In this document: positions 24,379 to 37,009 of the stretch, piece after piece | How positions within the stretch are numbered: position 1 is the stretch's first letter | Layout of the letters: each line of letters opens with the position of its first letter | Origin: Cololabis saira | Lineage: Eukaryota; Chordata; Actinopteri; Beloniformes; Belonidae | Length of the DNA: 64,000 nt | Assembly (NCBI RefSeq): GCF_033807715.1 | Contig: NC_084587.1 | Span: 19,071,017-19,135,016 of the forward strand | Reading direction: 5' to 3' | Made by a program: the position numbers and the translations under genes | Notes under the pieces: model-generated | The model's input: the letters and a program-made list of their open reading frames with translations, nothing else | Told to the model about the DNA's origin: nothing | Database searches by the model: none

Positions 24379-26590
24379 TTGTGAGCTTTGTTTACACGGC
24401 TGGACGGTGTGACTGGATGCCAAAGAGTTTACAGAATGGAAGTATGTTTGGTACCCCACATTTCCAAACTGGGTAACATTTATTTATGCAAGCTTGTCAC
24501 ATCAGTAAAGCCTAACTCTAAATGCTGTTATGCGTTTGTTTGATGGATGATCAACTATCACATATCTTCCTTTTGTCCCACAGTGTTGCTGTGAACCAAA
24601 ATCTTTTTTCAGTTTGCACAAAGAGTTGTTTAGTTTTTCTAACTCTTTTTAATCACCTCATGTCCAGTTTGAAATATATATTTATTATGTATATTTTATA
24701 ATTTGTGCAATAGTTCTGCAAAAGTGCTGCCATAGCGACGATGTATCTAAACAGATTCCAGGTGAGCATTGAGAGATTATGAAGGTTCGCAGACGTTGGT
24801 GTGGTCTGCGAAACAATTACAAGGTTTATAAGATGAAATGATATGTTATAAGAGTCTTTATAAATTATGTGTTCAAAAAACACAAAATAAAACCATGTTT
24901 TGCCTCATCAATGGTAGATTAAAGGTAGATCACCTGTCAGAGGAAATGGATTGGAAATGTTGTTTTTTATTTATTTCATGGTAAACTAATAAGTAGGCAC
25001 ACTCTGGGCTTTATCTCAGTTGATAGATAATGCAGCAGTAATCCACATTCGGTTACTGATTTGTTTCAAGTGCTATAATTTATTATCTGTTTTATAACAT
25101 TTTTGTGTTAATGAATGACTGTGAGCCGTCTCAAGTCACCCTGTCTTGCCGCGGAAATCTGTCGACAAAGATTGTGATTTGACAAAGAGAATAAAACGAG
25201 ATGCAAAGTGAATGCCCCTTTTTTATATGAAAATTAGATTATTAAAATGTGTATTCTTTTCTTTTCTTTTTTTTTTTGCATGGCTGCATTCAGTTTATGG
25301 CATTTTACAAAATATAATGTTTTTAGAGCATGTGATCCTGTAGATGGGGCAGCCCTCAGGCTATTCAGTATGTCACCGTACACAGTCACACAACCTTGTG
25401 TATTCTACCTTCGATTTGCTGGTTCTTGTAATCCTTCTTTTGTAATTCACAGTGATGTCAGAGTATATAAACCTTTTCCAGTCTTCCTCTTTGAGTAGAC
25501 AGATTTGAACAAAGTCTACGTTTGCAGGTGTTTTCATAATGATGCCATAATGATGTAACCGAAACGTCTGACATAATTACTAACCGTGCAACTTAACACA
25601 CCGGTATTCTTGTTGGTAACAATAATCATCTGAATCTCAAACCTGCATGTGGCCTTTAAAGATCATACTAGCTGTATGTACAGCGTGAGCATGAGCATGA
25701 AAATGCTGGACTTTTTTAGTCCAGTTTACCTAACATTATATGGGATTCTATTTAATTGTAATAAAATGAATTCATCAAGTAGCAATTTCTAACCATGATT
25801 GATTTAAACACTTGAATGTTTTTCTCTTCCTCACACAAGAATACTGAGTATTGTTTATGCATTTCAAGTATGTATATAATAGAATCAACACACTGGGAAA
25901 CACCTAACTGTTCAAGACATGCTATGCATTCACTAAATTTGCTGTACTTTAAAATGACTTGAAATGCACATTTTGGTGTTTTTTCTAAGTCTTTGTATTG
26001 CGTTTGTCCGGCATTTCCAATGTAAAATGTAAAAAATAAATGTTGCTCCCCTTTCAAATATACTGTACATAAAAGTTTGTAATTTCTGCTGACTAAACTG
26101 CTAAGTCTTTTCCTAATCGTACATTTTGTGCACATGTCATATCTGCTCAAAGTAACCTTTGTCCAGGTATTTAGCAACTCTCCTCACTGAACACAGTCAA
26201 TAAATCTGTTGTGGGTGTGTGTCGTCTTTGTGTTGCAGGAACATGCCGGAGTTAAAACAACCCCGGGTCTATTATTAGATGCTGAGGAGTGTAAAAGCTC
26301 TTAAAAGGGCCAAACGGATGTAAATTGGAGCAGTTTTGAATGAGAGTGGATTATGTGTTTGCAGAAAAACAGGAATTAATGTTCGCATTTGGGGCCATCG
26401 AATATAAATGACTCTTTCAAGCATTTGACAAGACTCAAAAATGTGGTTCCATGTAAGTGATAGTGTGAACAGGGTTATTACAGAACCAAAGCCTCTTTTA
26501 TTTTGTAAGTGTACAAAAAGTGCATAAAAAGGACCATTTATCCAGGCATCTCCTTGTAAGGCCGAACAAGTTGAGTTGTTTCTTAAAGAG
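24379..26590 (+). other. usp53 3' UTR and flank
   Basis: AT-rich sequence with no coding exon that I can support. AATAAA signals on the + strand at 24886-24891 and 25190-25195 are the best candidates for usp53 3' ends, about 0.5 and 0.8 kb after the stop. Further AATAAA-like hexamers occur near 26033 and 26198. Which one is used cannot be told from sequence. Confidence 0.5.
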
Positions 26591-26593
26591 TTT

Positions 26594-26595
<2 letters not shown>

Positions 26596-26688
<93 letters not shown>
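26596..26688. repeat. (TA)n microsatellite
   Basis: Long uninterrupted AT dinucleotide array between usp53 and fabp2. The apparent Tyr-Ile ORF over it is not a gene. Confidence 0.95.
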
Positions 26689-26689
<1 letters not shown>

Positions 26690-26699
26690 GACTAACTAT

Positions 26700-27760
26700 C
26701 TGCTAATTGTTGCACCTATTAACATTTGTCATGATTTGTTTATTTATTTTTAATTTTCCAAGTTCCACGAGGAACTAAACGGGTTGAATGGCGCTGAAGA
26801 AGAATGTCTTCAAATGAACTGATTTGGTGTTCACACTTACACTGGAACAGAGTAATATGTTACTGCTGTTTGTCACAAGACACATTTATCACTGTCATTT
26901 TAATATCGGTAAATTCATTGTCTAAAGTAACACATTATAAACCTATCAAATATTGTGAACATATTAGATAAGATTCAAATTAAATTCAAGTTTATGGACC
27001 AGATCACATTATTGTTAATCACATTATCTTTTATGGCCCCTGTAATTTATTTTTTGTTTTTGAAGCAAAAAGAAGAAAAACTCTCTTGTTTGCACACATG
27101 TTTTGGTTAACGTTCAGAAAGTTGTCTCATCAGTTGGATGTTTTTGGTGAAACTTTGTTTCTCTGAATGAACCTCTCTCTGGTGAGGAGATGAATGAAAG
27201 ACAGCAGAAGGGGACGCCACAAACCTTTGAGTATAAATATAACATATCAACAGCAACACTGAACAATGTCTATTGTTGTTCGTGTGTGTGTGTCTGCATT
27301 GTGTTGAATTCCTTTTCAGAGGTGACTTTTAGAGCTGAAAACAGCAATTTTGGCCGTTCAGTAGTTTTTCTCGTGCTGTTTTGTGCCTGGAAGCTTAATG
27401 ATTGACAGCTCCATTTAATTAAACATAATTTGAGGTTTTGTGTTTGGATAAATCCATCTATCTTGGACCCACTGCTGGTGGTGATTATGTAAAACTTTTA
27501 TACTCTCCAGAGGCATGTTTGAGAAGAATTGATAATTTCCTGTGTCTAGTAAACACTGATAGTTGGCATCGATACATATCTTTTAATCTTAGGCTCTGAT
27601 CACACTGGATGGTTCAATATTCAAATAAGAAGAAAGGTTTCCACATTGCATCCCTCAAATTAAGATTGATGTGTATGCTAAACTGCACTAAAGCTTCCCG
27701 AGACTGGGAATGATCATTTTCACAAACAAAATGCAAAAAAAACAAAATCTTAAAATAGAC
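26700..27760. other. gap between the convergent genes usp53 and fabp2
   Basis: AT-rich sequence. No exon, RNA gene or clear repeat seen. Confidence 0.5.
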
Positions 27761-27767
27761 ACATGAC

Positions 27768-27773
27768 TTTATT
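27768..27773 (-). promoter_or_regulatory. fabp2 poly(A) signal AATAAA
   Basis: A canonical AATAAA on the minus strand lies 134 bases after the fabp2 stop codon. It is the first such hexamer downstream. Confidence 0.65.
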
Positions 27774-27906
27774 TGTGCAGGTATAAAAATGCATCACAAA
27801 TCAAGCACCTTTTGCAGTTTAAGTAGTTTACAATTCATCCCAATAATGTAAGTAATTCTGAGATTAAACAAACATCTCTCAGTTTAGCTTCGTAGAGCTG
27901 CTTGGT

Positions 27907-29273
27907 CTAACTCCTCTTGAAAATCCTCTTTGCATCCACGCCTTCGTAGTTGTAGGTCTGTGGGAGAGATGATCCGATACAGTTAACGTCATAGTTTATG
28001 TATCTGGTTCACACAGCTTTGTCCAATATAAGTTAACTGAGTTAACTGACACATAAAACTGTTTCCTGAATTTATCTGCTTTCCTCCATTAAGGTTTCCC
28101 AAGTGTTTGGGATTTTGTTGCTTTAATTTGAATTTAATTTAAAACTCTACCTGGGTGAGTTCATCTCCTTGGACGATTCTGGTTGTTGTCAAGACTTTCC
28201 CATTGTCCTTTCTGTTGAAAACCCCTTTTAACATGTCACCCTCCATGGTCCAAGCACCCTGTGAGAGACAGAAAAAAATGAATTTATATATATACTGTTT
28301 TTTTAAAGTAGCCATTCGTTGCAGTTCTTGAGAGAATGAAAACACAGTTCAAATGTTTAGATGAAGAAGAATAATTACATTAAAGGCTTGTTAAGATACA
28401 TCTCTGGGGAAATAATACTAAAGCACGATGCTGCAGCAGCGGATGCTTACCGACACCTCAGTCCCATCTGCAAGGCTGTACTCAAAGGTGACCCCCAGGG
28501 TGAAGTCCAACTCAAGGTTACGGAATTTGCTGCTCTCCTTGATATGAAACTTTTCCCCAGTCTGTTCGATGGTTATCGTGAGGTTGTCATGAGAAGCCAG
28601 CTTCCTCTTCACCATGTTAATTCCTAAGAACAGACACAGTGAATAATGTTCAATCGGATCTGAACAATGACAGGAAGTCAGCCAGGATAAAATCTCTTCG
28701 TACATTGGTGGTTCCTTCGTTTGTGTCTTTGGAGATGGTGAGTAGAAGCCAAAGCCAAATCACAAACATGCCCAGTAGGTCATCATGCAACCCTCTTTCA
28801 ATTGTCTTTCGACTCAGTCAACATATTAATCATTTAAAGACTTCTTCAAAAAAATGTTTTTTTGTGCAATTAAAGTAAATATGATGACCAATTCCCGCTC
28901 TTATTTTGACCTCAACACACCAGTCATCATTAAATATGATATATTAATAATGCCTACTTGCATTTTATAAATGGCTGAATAATAATCTAGTAATTGGAGG
29001 AAAATTGGTTTGCTTTTTTAAATTAAAATCAACCAATTTTCATTATATTTTAGTAATTTTGTCACACAATGGTATGTATAGTGATGAGATATATACTCCT
29101 ACTCATGCATCGAATGTCAGATGTTATTAAAATAAAAAAAATAAAAACAACAGCTAAAACATTTAAACAGCACAAAGGCCACTATGTCACGTTCAACAGC
29201 ACTCACCCATTTGTTCCATGAATTTCTCATAGTTGTCATTGCGCTCGATCTTCCAGGTGCCGTTGAAGGTCAT
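27907..29273 (-). CDS. fabp2: fabp2, intestinal fatty acid-binding protein (complete)
   Basis: Four exons on the minus strand are 29273-29207, 28623-28451, 28258-28151 and 27957-27907. Their lengths are 67, 173, 108 and 51 nt, the classic FABP layout. They give 132 aa plus a TAG stop. The family N-terminal signature MTFNGTWKIERNDNYEKFM is intact. Counting Met as 1, Arg107 lies in TTTRIVQ and corresponds to mature Arg106, which binds the fatty-acid carboxylate in mammalian I-FABP. Trp83 is also kept. The 10-strand beta-clam protein carries long-chain fatty acids in the enterocyte cytosol. The choice of fabp2 over other FABPs rests on this overall sequence and on the usp53 neighbour. A TATA-like box lies about 70 bases upstream of the ATG and an AATAAA 134 bases past the stop. 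Nothing looks broken. Confidence 0.95.
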
Positions 29274-29339
29274 GGTGACTGTGAGGTTGATCTGGACCGC
29301 TCTGCAGAGAGGAATGTCTCTCTCCGTGCCTTCCACTCC

Positions 29340-29347
29340 TATTTAAG
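29340..29347 (-). promoter_or_regulatory. TATA-like box of fabp2
   Basis: The minus strand reads cTTAAATAgg about 70 bases upstream of the fabp2 ATG. This leaves a 5' UTR of about 40 bases if transcription starts 25-30 bases downstream, which is typical of short FABP leaders. The start site is inferred, not seen. Confidence 0.55.
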
Positions 29348-29529
29348 CTGCACCGTCTCTTATCTCTTCATTGATCTCACTGATGATGTGGCTGTTTAAA
29401 GCTCATGTTTTCTTTAGCCAGTGTCGACGCTTTTTGAATTACGGCGTGAACCTTTTGAACTTTTGTCTTTGTGTTTACGGAAGGTGTTGGCGTACGTTAA
29501 GCACAATAGATTTTAGTTGGCACACGTCT

Positions 29530-29890
29530 CTTCGTCAATTCTTCCACGGCCGATTGTTCCAACTGTCCAAATCTCCAAATTTGAGTTTGAGTTTTGGGCT
29601 CTCCAGGACCTTCAAAACGTTTTGGATGAACTTTGATGCATGTTTCGGCTCATTGTTACCAGTCTGGGTTAGACGAGCCACTGCATAAGCACTGGAGAGC
29701 TTCTCTGACGACACACTTGCAACAGTTTTCCATGAAACAACCACTTCACAAGAAGCCAGTTCATCATAATTTTTTCACTCACTGTTTTTCTCCCTGGAGC
29801 AACCATTATCTTTTGTCTGAGTTCAGACTGATTTCTTTTTGTTTTTATATCACTTCTTCCCAAGAGTTTAGCAGGAGTCACCAATCATGT
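29530..29890 (-). pseudogene. decayed DNA-transposase remnant (Tc1-like)
   Basis: The minus strand encodes NNEPKHASKFIQNVLKVLE within a 69-codon ORF. This resembles the D-x-DPKH block near the end of Tc1-family transposases. A second frame upstream (29669-29884) looks like part of the same protein. Both frames are short and shifted, so it is a relic. Assignment rests on one motif. Confidence 0.35.
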
Positions 29891-29899
29891 GTGAAAGTG

Positions 29900-31200
29900 G
29901 CAGAAATCGTGCTCATGGGGTCCTTTAAGTAAAGTAAAGGTTCAAATGCTGATAGATTGCTGAGGGGAAGTTTGAAAAGCAAGTAGTTGCACGGTGTTTT
30001 AAAGGCAGATATCCCCTGGGGCTTATTGTTGTGACCATCTATAAATAATGCCATCATTTCTTAGTATTTTATTCCACAGCTTCTTGACAGGTTCTTGACA
30101 ACTAACAACAATAGCTGTGATCTTTTCTTTTGACACCTTTGACCTAAATTTGACGTTTACAGATAAAGGAGACCTTTGACATCTGAGGTTAATATTAAAC
30201 TCTTTTACATGTTGTACAGATAAGATAATTTCCTGAAAATCATGTCCACTTGAGTTCTTTTTTAAGGTAATTTTTTTATTCAAAGCTTGGCCTTCAATTC
30301 AATATGCACAGCGCTTATCAGAAGCTTATCACCATGAAGAAGTGATGAAACTGACAGTTAAACTTGACAAATCTTGATTAAGTCCAAAGGACGCTGATCT
30401 CTAACATTTTCATATCTCAGGTTTATAGGAGTTGTAGTGTCGTCTGTAATGGCACATGATAACATAGTTGATGAAAGAAAAAACCAAGTCACTGAGGGAC
30501 ACAAAGTGTATTCGTACAATAAATACAGTATTGCCCTGTTGTCTTATTGCTGTTGCACGGGCACTATTACGCCATCTGGCTTTTTCTCTGTTGCATCCAG
30601 TCAGGTGTAACAGTTACAGAGTTCCTATGAGGTGAGAAGGAGGCTTAGAATCACAGGGTTGTTATCCTGATCTTTGAACAAGGAGAATAAATCCAGATGA
30701 AACAAAGAGATAAGCTTGAAAGGCTCTTAAAACAACTCGTGGTTTCTGTATGAACGTCTAGAGAAAATGTGGTGCCTCGAACTTTTATATTTCTCATTCA
30801 CATTTGTAATGTGGCTTCTCAAAGTCCTCATAGAGATTCTGTATTTATTGTATTTCATAGTTCTTATACCTAATGCCGTATACATCTTTAGATAAGAGAC
30901 TATTTTCTTGGTTATCTATTCTTGTTGAAAGAAAATTATGCTTTATGACATAACTGAAAATGTATGTTTATTATCTGTTGTGTCTTCCTTGTGCAGCTAT
31001 GACTATTGTATATACCGAGTAAGAACAGATTAGTCCTACGGATGAACCTAGAGAACTGTTCTCCTCTTACTACATAGATAATAACTACATAGATATTTTT
31101 TGGTGCAACATTTTCTGCTTAGAGTCATAGTCTTGCAATATGACCTACTTTTTGTTAAGATTTAGAATTATATTATATACTTGATATTCTGCCTTCAAAC
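29900..31200. other. intergenic, no gene seen
   Basis: AT-rich sequence between fabp2 and the next LINE copy, with only chance ORFs. Confidence 0.5.
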
Positions 31201-31204
31201 TTTT

Positions 31205-32870
31205 TCAAAACAGTTTTAAACTGCATAGCTCCGGATGTATTGCAGATAATAAATACGTCTCTTCAAACAAGTTTCCCCAGGCGTTGAAAACTGCAGTAAT
31301 AAAACCTCTTCTAAAAAAATCTAATCTGGATGCTACAACACTTAGTAACTATAGGCCAATATCAAATCTGCCATTTTTGGGGAAAATCATTGAAAAGGTC
31401 GTTTTCCAGCAAATCCATGCTTTTATGATGCAAAACAACCTCTTTAATGTATTTCAGTCTGGATTTCGGCCACACCACAGCACTGAGACTGTACTCATCA
31501 AAGTCCTAAATGATATTCATCTGAATAATGATGCAGGCAAATCCTCTGTTTTGGTATTATTGGATCTCAGTGCTGCATTCGACACAGTTGATCATAACGT
31601 TCTTCTCAGCACATTGGAAAAGTGGGTGGGACTTACCGGCACTGTGCTTCAATGGTTTAAATCTTACTTGCATGATAGGGCCTTATTTGTTTCAATAGGA
31701 AACCATGAGTCTGAGAGAACCAAGATCACATGTGGGGTTCCTCAAGGGTCTATTCTCGGACCGCTTCTATTCAACATCTATGCTTCCCCTAGCTCAGATT
31801 ATGGAACATCACAACATTTCCTACCATACTTATGCCGATGACACACAGCTCTATATTTCAGTGTCACCACATGACTACAGTTCCCTACTCTCATTCAGTA
31901 ACTGTATTCACCAAATCAATGAGTGGATGTGCCAGAATTTTCTCCAGCAGAAAAGACAGAGGTGATCATTTTTGGCCCTAAAAATGAAAGGGAAAAGATC
32001 AGCGCTCACCTTGGCTCAATGTCATTGACAGCTACAAATCAAGCCAGAAATCTTGGTGTAATTATTGACTCAGACCTGAACTTCAACAGCCATCTAAAGT
32101 TTATCACCAAATCTGCCTATTACCACCTAAAAAACATTGCTAGAATTAAGGGTATTCTGTCTAAACAAGACATGGAAAAACTTATTCATGCATTCATTTT
32201 CAGTAGGTTGGATTATTGCAATGGCATCTTTACAGGCCTTAACAAGAAATCAATCATGCAGCTGCAGCTGATTCAGAACGCTGCCAGAGTCCTTACAAAC
32301 ACAAGGAAACTGGACCATATTACACCGGTCATGAAACCGCTACACTGGCTTCCAGTTAGTCAAAGGATAGAGTTTAAAATCTTACTGCTGGTCTACAAAG
32401 ACCTGGATGGTCTTGGACCAAAATACATGCTTGATCTGTTAGTTCCCTATGAAGCTCCCAGACCCCTGAGGTTCATCTGGATCTGGTTTGTTGTGGTTCC
32501 CAAGAACAAGAACCAAGCAAGGTGAGGCAGCGTTCAGTTATTCTGCTCCTCACCGGTGGAACAAACTTCCTGTAGACCTGAGGTCTGCTCCAACTGTCAG
32601 CTCCTTTAAATCAGGCCGAACAACATTACTGTTTACTCAAGCGTACCCCTAAATTAAACTTACCTGCTGTACTCTACTGCCCTTATTTTTAACAGCTTGT
32701 GCTTTTTATTATTTTACTTCTTTTCTTATCATCTTATTTAATCATATTTGTTATTTACTGTCTAATTATGTCAAATTATTTACTGTCTAATTATGTCTTG
32801 CCGCTTTTAATGTCAATGTAAAGCACTTTGAAATACCTTGTGTTGCTGCTCCAATTAATAACTCATCACT
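31205..32870 (+). mobile_element. L2-type LINE reverse-transcriptase relic
   Basis: Three overlapping frames read in order: ORF 31284-31841 (RPISNLPFLGKIIEKVVFQ, FQSGFRPHHSTE, LLDLSAAFDTVDHN, GVPQGSILGPLLFNIY), then YADDTQLYISVSPHDYS from about 31830, then ORF 31923-32525 (ARNLGVIIDSDLNFNSHLKF, SRLDYCN, LHWLPV). At least three frameshifts break it, so it is dead. The tail near 32820 has taaagcactttg, typical of L2 ends. Unlike the other copies, it keeps the catalytic motifs. Confidence 0.9.
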
Positions 32871-33194
32871 CTCTCAGTAAGAGCGAGCCATTCCGAACCA
32901 GATGCAGCAAAACCGGTTAAAACCATGATACTGCCATTACCGTGTCTGTATGTGCGGATCCATGCCTGATCCATGCCCGTGCATGTGACAGGGGCTGGGC
33001 TGCCCCGTGGCAGCAGGTGAGCGCAATTTTCTAATCGGCAGCATGGACAGGGACACTTTCAGTTCACTGTATGTGCAACTGCGCTGAAGACAGCTGTGGA
33101 AACAGACAAAAACAAACTTAAAGAAAACCCAAACGCATGGGAAAGGGACTTAAATCAAACGGACTGCCGTTTTTTTTACTTATTCATACTTCTT

Positions 33195-33300
33195 CAAAGT
33201 CAAAGTCAAAGTAGCTTTATTGTCGTTTCTTCACATGTCAGACATACAAGGAATCGAGAGGATGTTTCCCACTTCCCTCGGTGAAACTTCACCCTGTTTA
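33195..33300 (+). repeat. fish interspersed repeat fragment
   Basis: The segment caaagtcaaagtagctttat plus the following 60 bases resembles a common short fish repeat. No coding content. Confidence 0.4.
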
Positions 33301-34844
33301 TGTCAAATAAACTTGGGGAACGAGTGAAGTCCAGAGTCTGTCAAGTCCTCCCTTTTCCAGTGTGGAAGCCATGCAGCTGTAAATACACTTGACAGTGTCC
33401 TACACATGGGACGAGGTTTTTTAGCTGGGAGGCTTGTTTTTTTAACACTTTTCTTTTAAACCATGAGGTTTGTGTATGTTTTTTTTTTTTATTATTTTGT
33501 TGTTGTTGTTGCTGTTTTTCCACCCAATAGCTTCTGATTGGTTCACAGCATATTCATCAAACTGCAGGCAGCACCAGAGTTCTTCAAGGAGAAAGTTTTC
33601 AGTGAGTTTTCTCCAGATGCCGGATTCATTAACAATGAATTTAGCAGATGTATTCCTGACTGTGTGACCTCATAGAGCTCTACTAACCTTGGTGCTGCAG
33701 TTATTTGTTGTGTGTTGGCCACTCCTAACGAGCGTAACAGTGACCTTGAATTACCCGTGTTTGTATGTGATCCGACTTAGCGATGGTGACCTTGTTCAAA
33801 AAAATGTGCTGTAAAGATCAGACATTGATGGATCCCTGCTCTTAATTAAAATACGATTAAATGAAATGAAAAAAAAACAAACACTTTGAACTACTATTGC
33901 ATTGTTGTGGGATTTTTTTTTCTTATTCCTGTGTGGCTTATGTTAAGTTTTTTTTAATGAGCTCAAGTACATGATGAATGTTCTGCCCACTGATTAAAAA
34001 GGTAACTGGGGCAAAGGTATCCAACAGTGCATGATGTCATCCCTTTGTAGTAGGCTGCAAAACTAGAGTTATGTAAAACAAGAAAAGGCTGCAGAGTAAG
34101 ATCAGTAAACACTATGCCAGAGTGTTTAAACTGAGGTTTTTTTGCCTGATGATTACACTGAGTTTACCGGCAGAAGACTGTAGGATATCATCTCAATTAA
34201 TCATCGTAAGATGATCAATAAGATGAGATTAATTGTCACTGATCTAAGGTTAATGTGTGATATGTGTGATAAGGTACAAAGGTCTTTCAGTGTAGCTCTA
34301 ACAAAATTAGCCTCTTATCTCTTGCCCTCTCTTATCACATTTGGATCAAACACTAACACATTCGGATCAAACACTAACTTGTGGTCATAAACGATTGATG
34401 TAATGTTTTATTCACTACTAACCGGTCACCACAGAATATATTTCATAATTATGTCACTAGAAGGATTCTAAAGAAATGTGTGCATATCAACTAAAGTTTT
34501 GAGGAATTCGTAGTCAGCTTCTACAGTCATCATTTTTGTATTGTTGTGTTTATATCTGGAGTTTTCTGGTCATTAAAGTGACTGTCACAACAAAAACAGA
34601 GCTACTTTTGATCTGCTGACATCTCACCTACTTATTCCTTCTTCCTCTGACGGGCTGAATCAGGATCTACAGTCCGTCACTGAGACACGGCTCGCTTCAA
34701 TAGACTGTTCTCACTTTTTTTTAATGACTTTGTGGCATACGTGTCAAACTGCAAATGTTCTGATTGTTACATATTATTCCAACAGGGTTTCACTTTTGAG
34801 AAGCAGAGCCTTCAGTTACCAGGCTCCTCTCTTGAGGTGCTCAG
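33301..34844. other. intergenic, no gene seen
   Basis: AT-rich sequence with several T and A runs. No exon or RNA gene. Confidence 0.5.
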
Positions 34845-34852
34845 ACCATTAG

Positions 34853-35431
34853 TAGGGGTGTGCAAACAAGGGTACCTCACGATTCGATTCGATTTCGATT
34901 ATTGGAGCTTCGATTCTTCGATTCTTCAATTCTAACGATTGTCGATTCGATTCGATTATTGGTGCCACGATTCTTCGATTATTGTGATTTTTAATGCTTT
35001 TTTCCATACAAGATTGATTTTGTCTTCATCTGTGGCTACATTTGTAAATAAATAGCCAATCAATTAACTCAGTTCCTCTAACAACACTCATTAAGTAAAT
35101 AACAAGGTTGTTTGAACATGTGTCATGTATTTTTCAAAGACACAAAATAATTTATTTTATGACTTTGTAAACATTTGCTCTTTGACTTACTTAACTTTGA
35201 CCAGGGAAAGCTGCACTTGCATGAGAGCGCCCTCTATTGGTGGAAAACACTGAAAACGGTCAAGCCCTGGATTTAATGAGTTCATTAATTCAAGTAAACA
35301 AGATATGTACTTCCATCAAATTTATTTAGTGTAAACATATCTGCCATATTTCAAGTGAATAATAAGAAATGTGCATTCTTGAAAATGAAATGATTCCGCA
35401 GCTTATTCAGTCTGGAATCTGGATAGGATAA

Positions 35432-35472
<41 letters not shown>

Positions 35473-35557
35473 TTTTTTACTGGACCATAATCGATTACAA
35501 ATCGTCACGTGACGCATCGCGATGCATCGACACATCGATGAATTGCACCCACCTCTA
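34853..35557. mobile_element. hAT-type MITE with 8-bp target duplication
   Basis: Ends are TAGGGGTGTGCAAAC and, reverse complemented, TAGAGGTGGGTGCAAT. The 8-base ACCATTAG occurs on both sides (34845-34852 and 35558-35565), the duplication size of hAT elements. The interior has no transposase ORF, many cgattcgatt tracts and an A run of about 30 at 35434-35468. Confidence 0.85.
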
Positions 35558-35739
35558 ACCATTAGTGTTCAGGATGCAGACACCCTCTATAACATTAAGA
35601 TTAAGCCTAAAACTTTACATTTTTGATAGAACATTTATTTAGGATTAACTTAAGCTATTCTTTTAGTTTGACTTTATGGTTCTTTCCTCCCTCTGTACTG
35701 TTTTTGTCTTCCTTTTTCTGTTAACTATGCTCTGTTTTG

Positions 35740-36110
35740 TGCCTCATAGGTAGATCCCGCTGGCCTTATCTCTGTGTTGGTTAAACTCTCTTTCTCGTCC
35801 TCTGAGACTCCAAAGCAGCAGAGAGACGACGTCCCTGAGGCCGGCTCTGCTGGAGCTCTTTTAACCTTGTTAATCAGGTTTTTTCCCTCCCGCTTGCCTC
35901 GTGCTTGCTCGGGATGGGGGGGCTGAAGATTTGATACAATCTGATGGGTCTTTGGCTAGGCTGTTTTTATATGAAGTTTGAAGCTGGACTCTGCTGGAAT
36001 GAACTGGATTAAAAGTTATCGGACTGAATTAGAAGGGGATAGTGTGTATTGTTGATTGGACTGATTTGCACTTTTCTTCTGCGTATAGTGCCTTAAGATG
36101 ATTTGATGAA
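35740..36110 (+). repeat. LINE 3' UTR fragment
   Basis: The region around ctctgctggagctcttttaa and agtgccttaagatgatttga resembles an L2-type 3' UTR. The part from 35960 recurs at 37010-37160. Confidence 0.5.
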
Positions 36111-36402
36111 AGGGGCAGTTTATCTAAATCATTTAATTTCCTTCCAAACCTATAGTACCAGGATGCCAAGACATTCCGAAACAGAACACTCAGAAAACAA
36201 TGGTTTAGGGAAGAGACATTTAGATGCCTTTTGTGTGACAGAAATAGCATCAGTTATGGGCTTAAGGTTAACTTAAAAAAAAAAAAGGTTCTCTCTATGT
36301 AGCGTTCTCTGTCTGTTGCCACTCATACAAAGTTAAAATATATTATAGAAGCAGATGGTATAAGTATATATTTAAATAAAAGAAAAATAAGAAACAATAA
36401 GG
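35960..36402 (+). repeat. direct duplication, copy A
   Basis: Two blocks (about 35960-36110 and 36112-36402) recur in the same order and orientation at 37010-37160 and 37503-37765. Shared stretches include tggactctgctggaatgaac and gacagaaatagcatcagtta. Copy A is compact. Confidence 0.85.
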
Positions 36403-37009
36403 CTCTACATCCTGTACAGGATCAAGAGGTTCTGCTAAACTAAATCATATTCAGGTGAAGTGCAGAGTACAGCACAGACAGGCCACTGCAGTGCTATACT
36501 GCATCCTGTAAATACATCAAATATTGTGAATCCACAACAGCAATCAGCCTCCTACTGTGTAGACCTCCACCATAAACACCTAATCAAATCAAAGCACTGG
36601 ACGTCACAGCGGATTCTTGACGGATGTCTTGACTGCTGCAGAAGGAGTGACAACTTATTTTTCAACAGAAGATCAAATCAGACTTAATGGGCCAAGACAG
36701 CACTTTAAATCCTTAAAATATTTTCAAATGCTACTGTTGGGAATACTGTTGCCATGTAGTATTCATGCTGAGGAACAATATTTAGGTAGGTAGTATTTAT
36801 CAACATCTGCATAAATGTATGGAACTTCAGCACAGCTCTGATAAGAGAATGTCTAAATCTTCCTACACATAGGAGGTCCAGCTGTTACACTCATCCATCG
36901 CATGCACAATGGCACTTTCTGTAATGTGCTACATTCTATGGAGGACTGATAAATAGGAAATATGGAAAATGCCACTTAAATAATCAGTTCAGAAACCATC
37001 CACATAACT

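Noticed and set aside
26520..26753. Tyr-Ile repeat ORFs here and at 38105-38404 and 61521-61819
   Set aside because: They are translations of (TA)n microsatellites.
28361..28705. Plus-strand ORF over the second fabp2 exon
   Set aside because: It is antisense to a certain fabp2 exon and has no own splice or start support.
36460..36687. 75-codon ORF between fabp2 and gucy1b1
   Set aside because: No family features, no promoter or splice support; likely chance.
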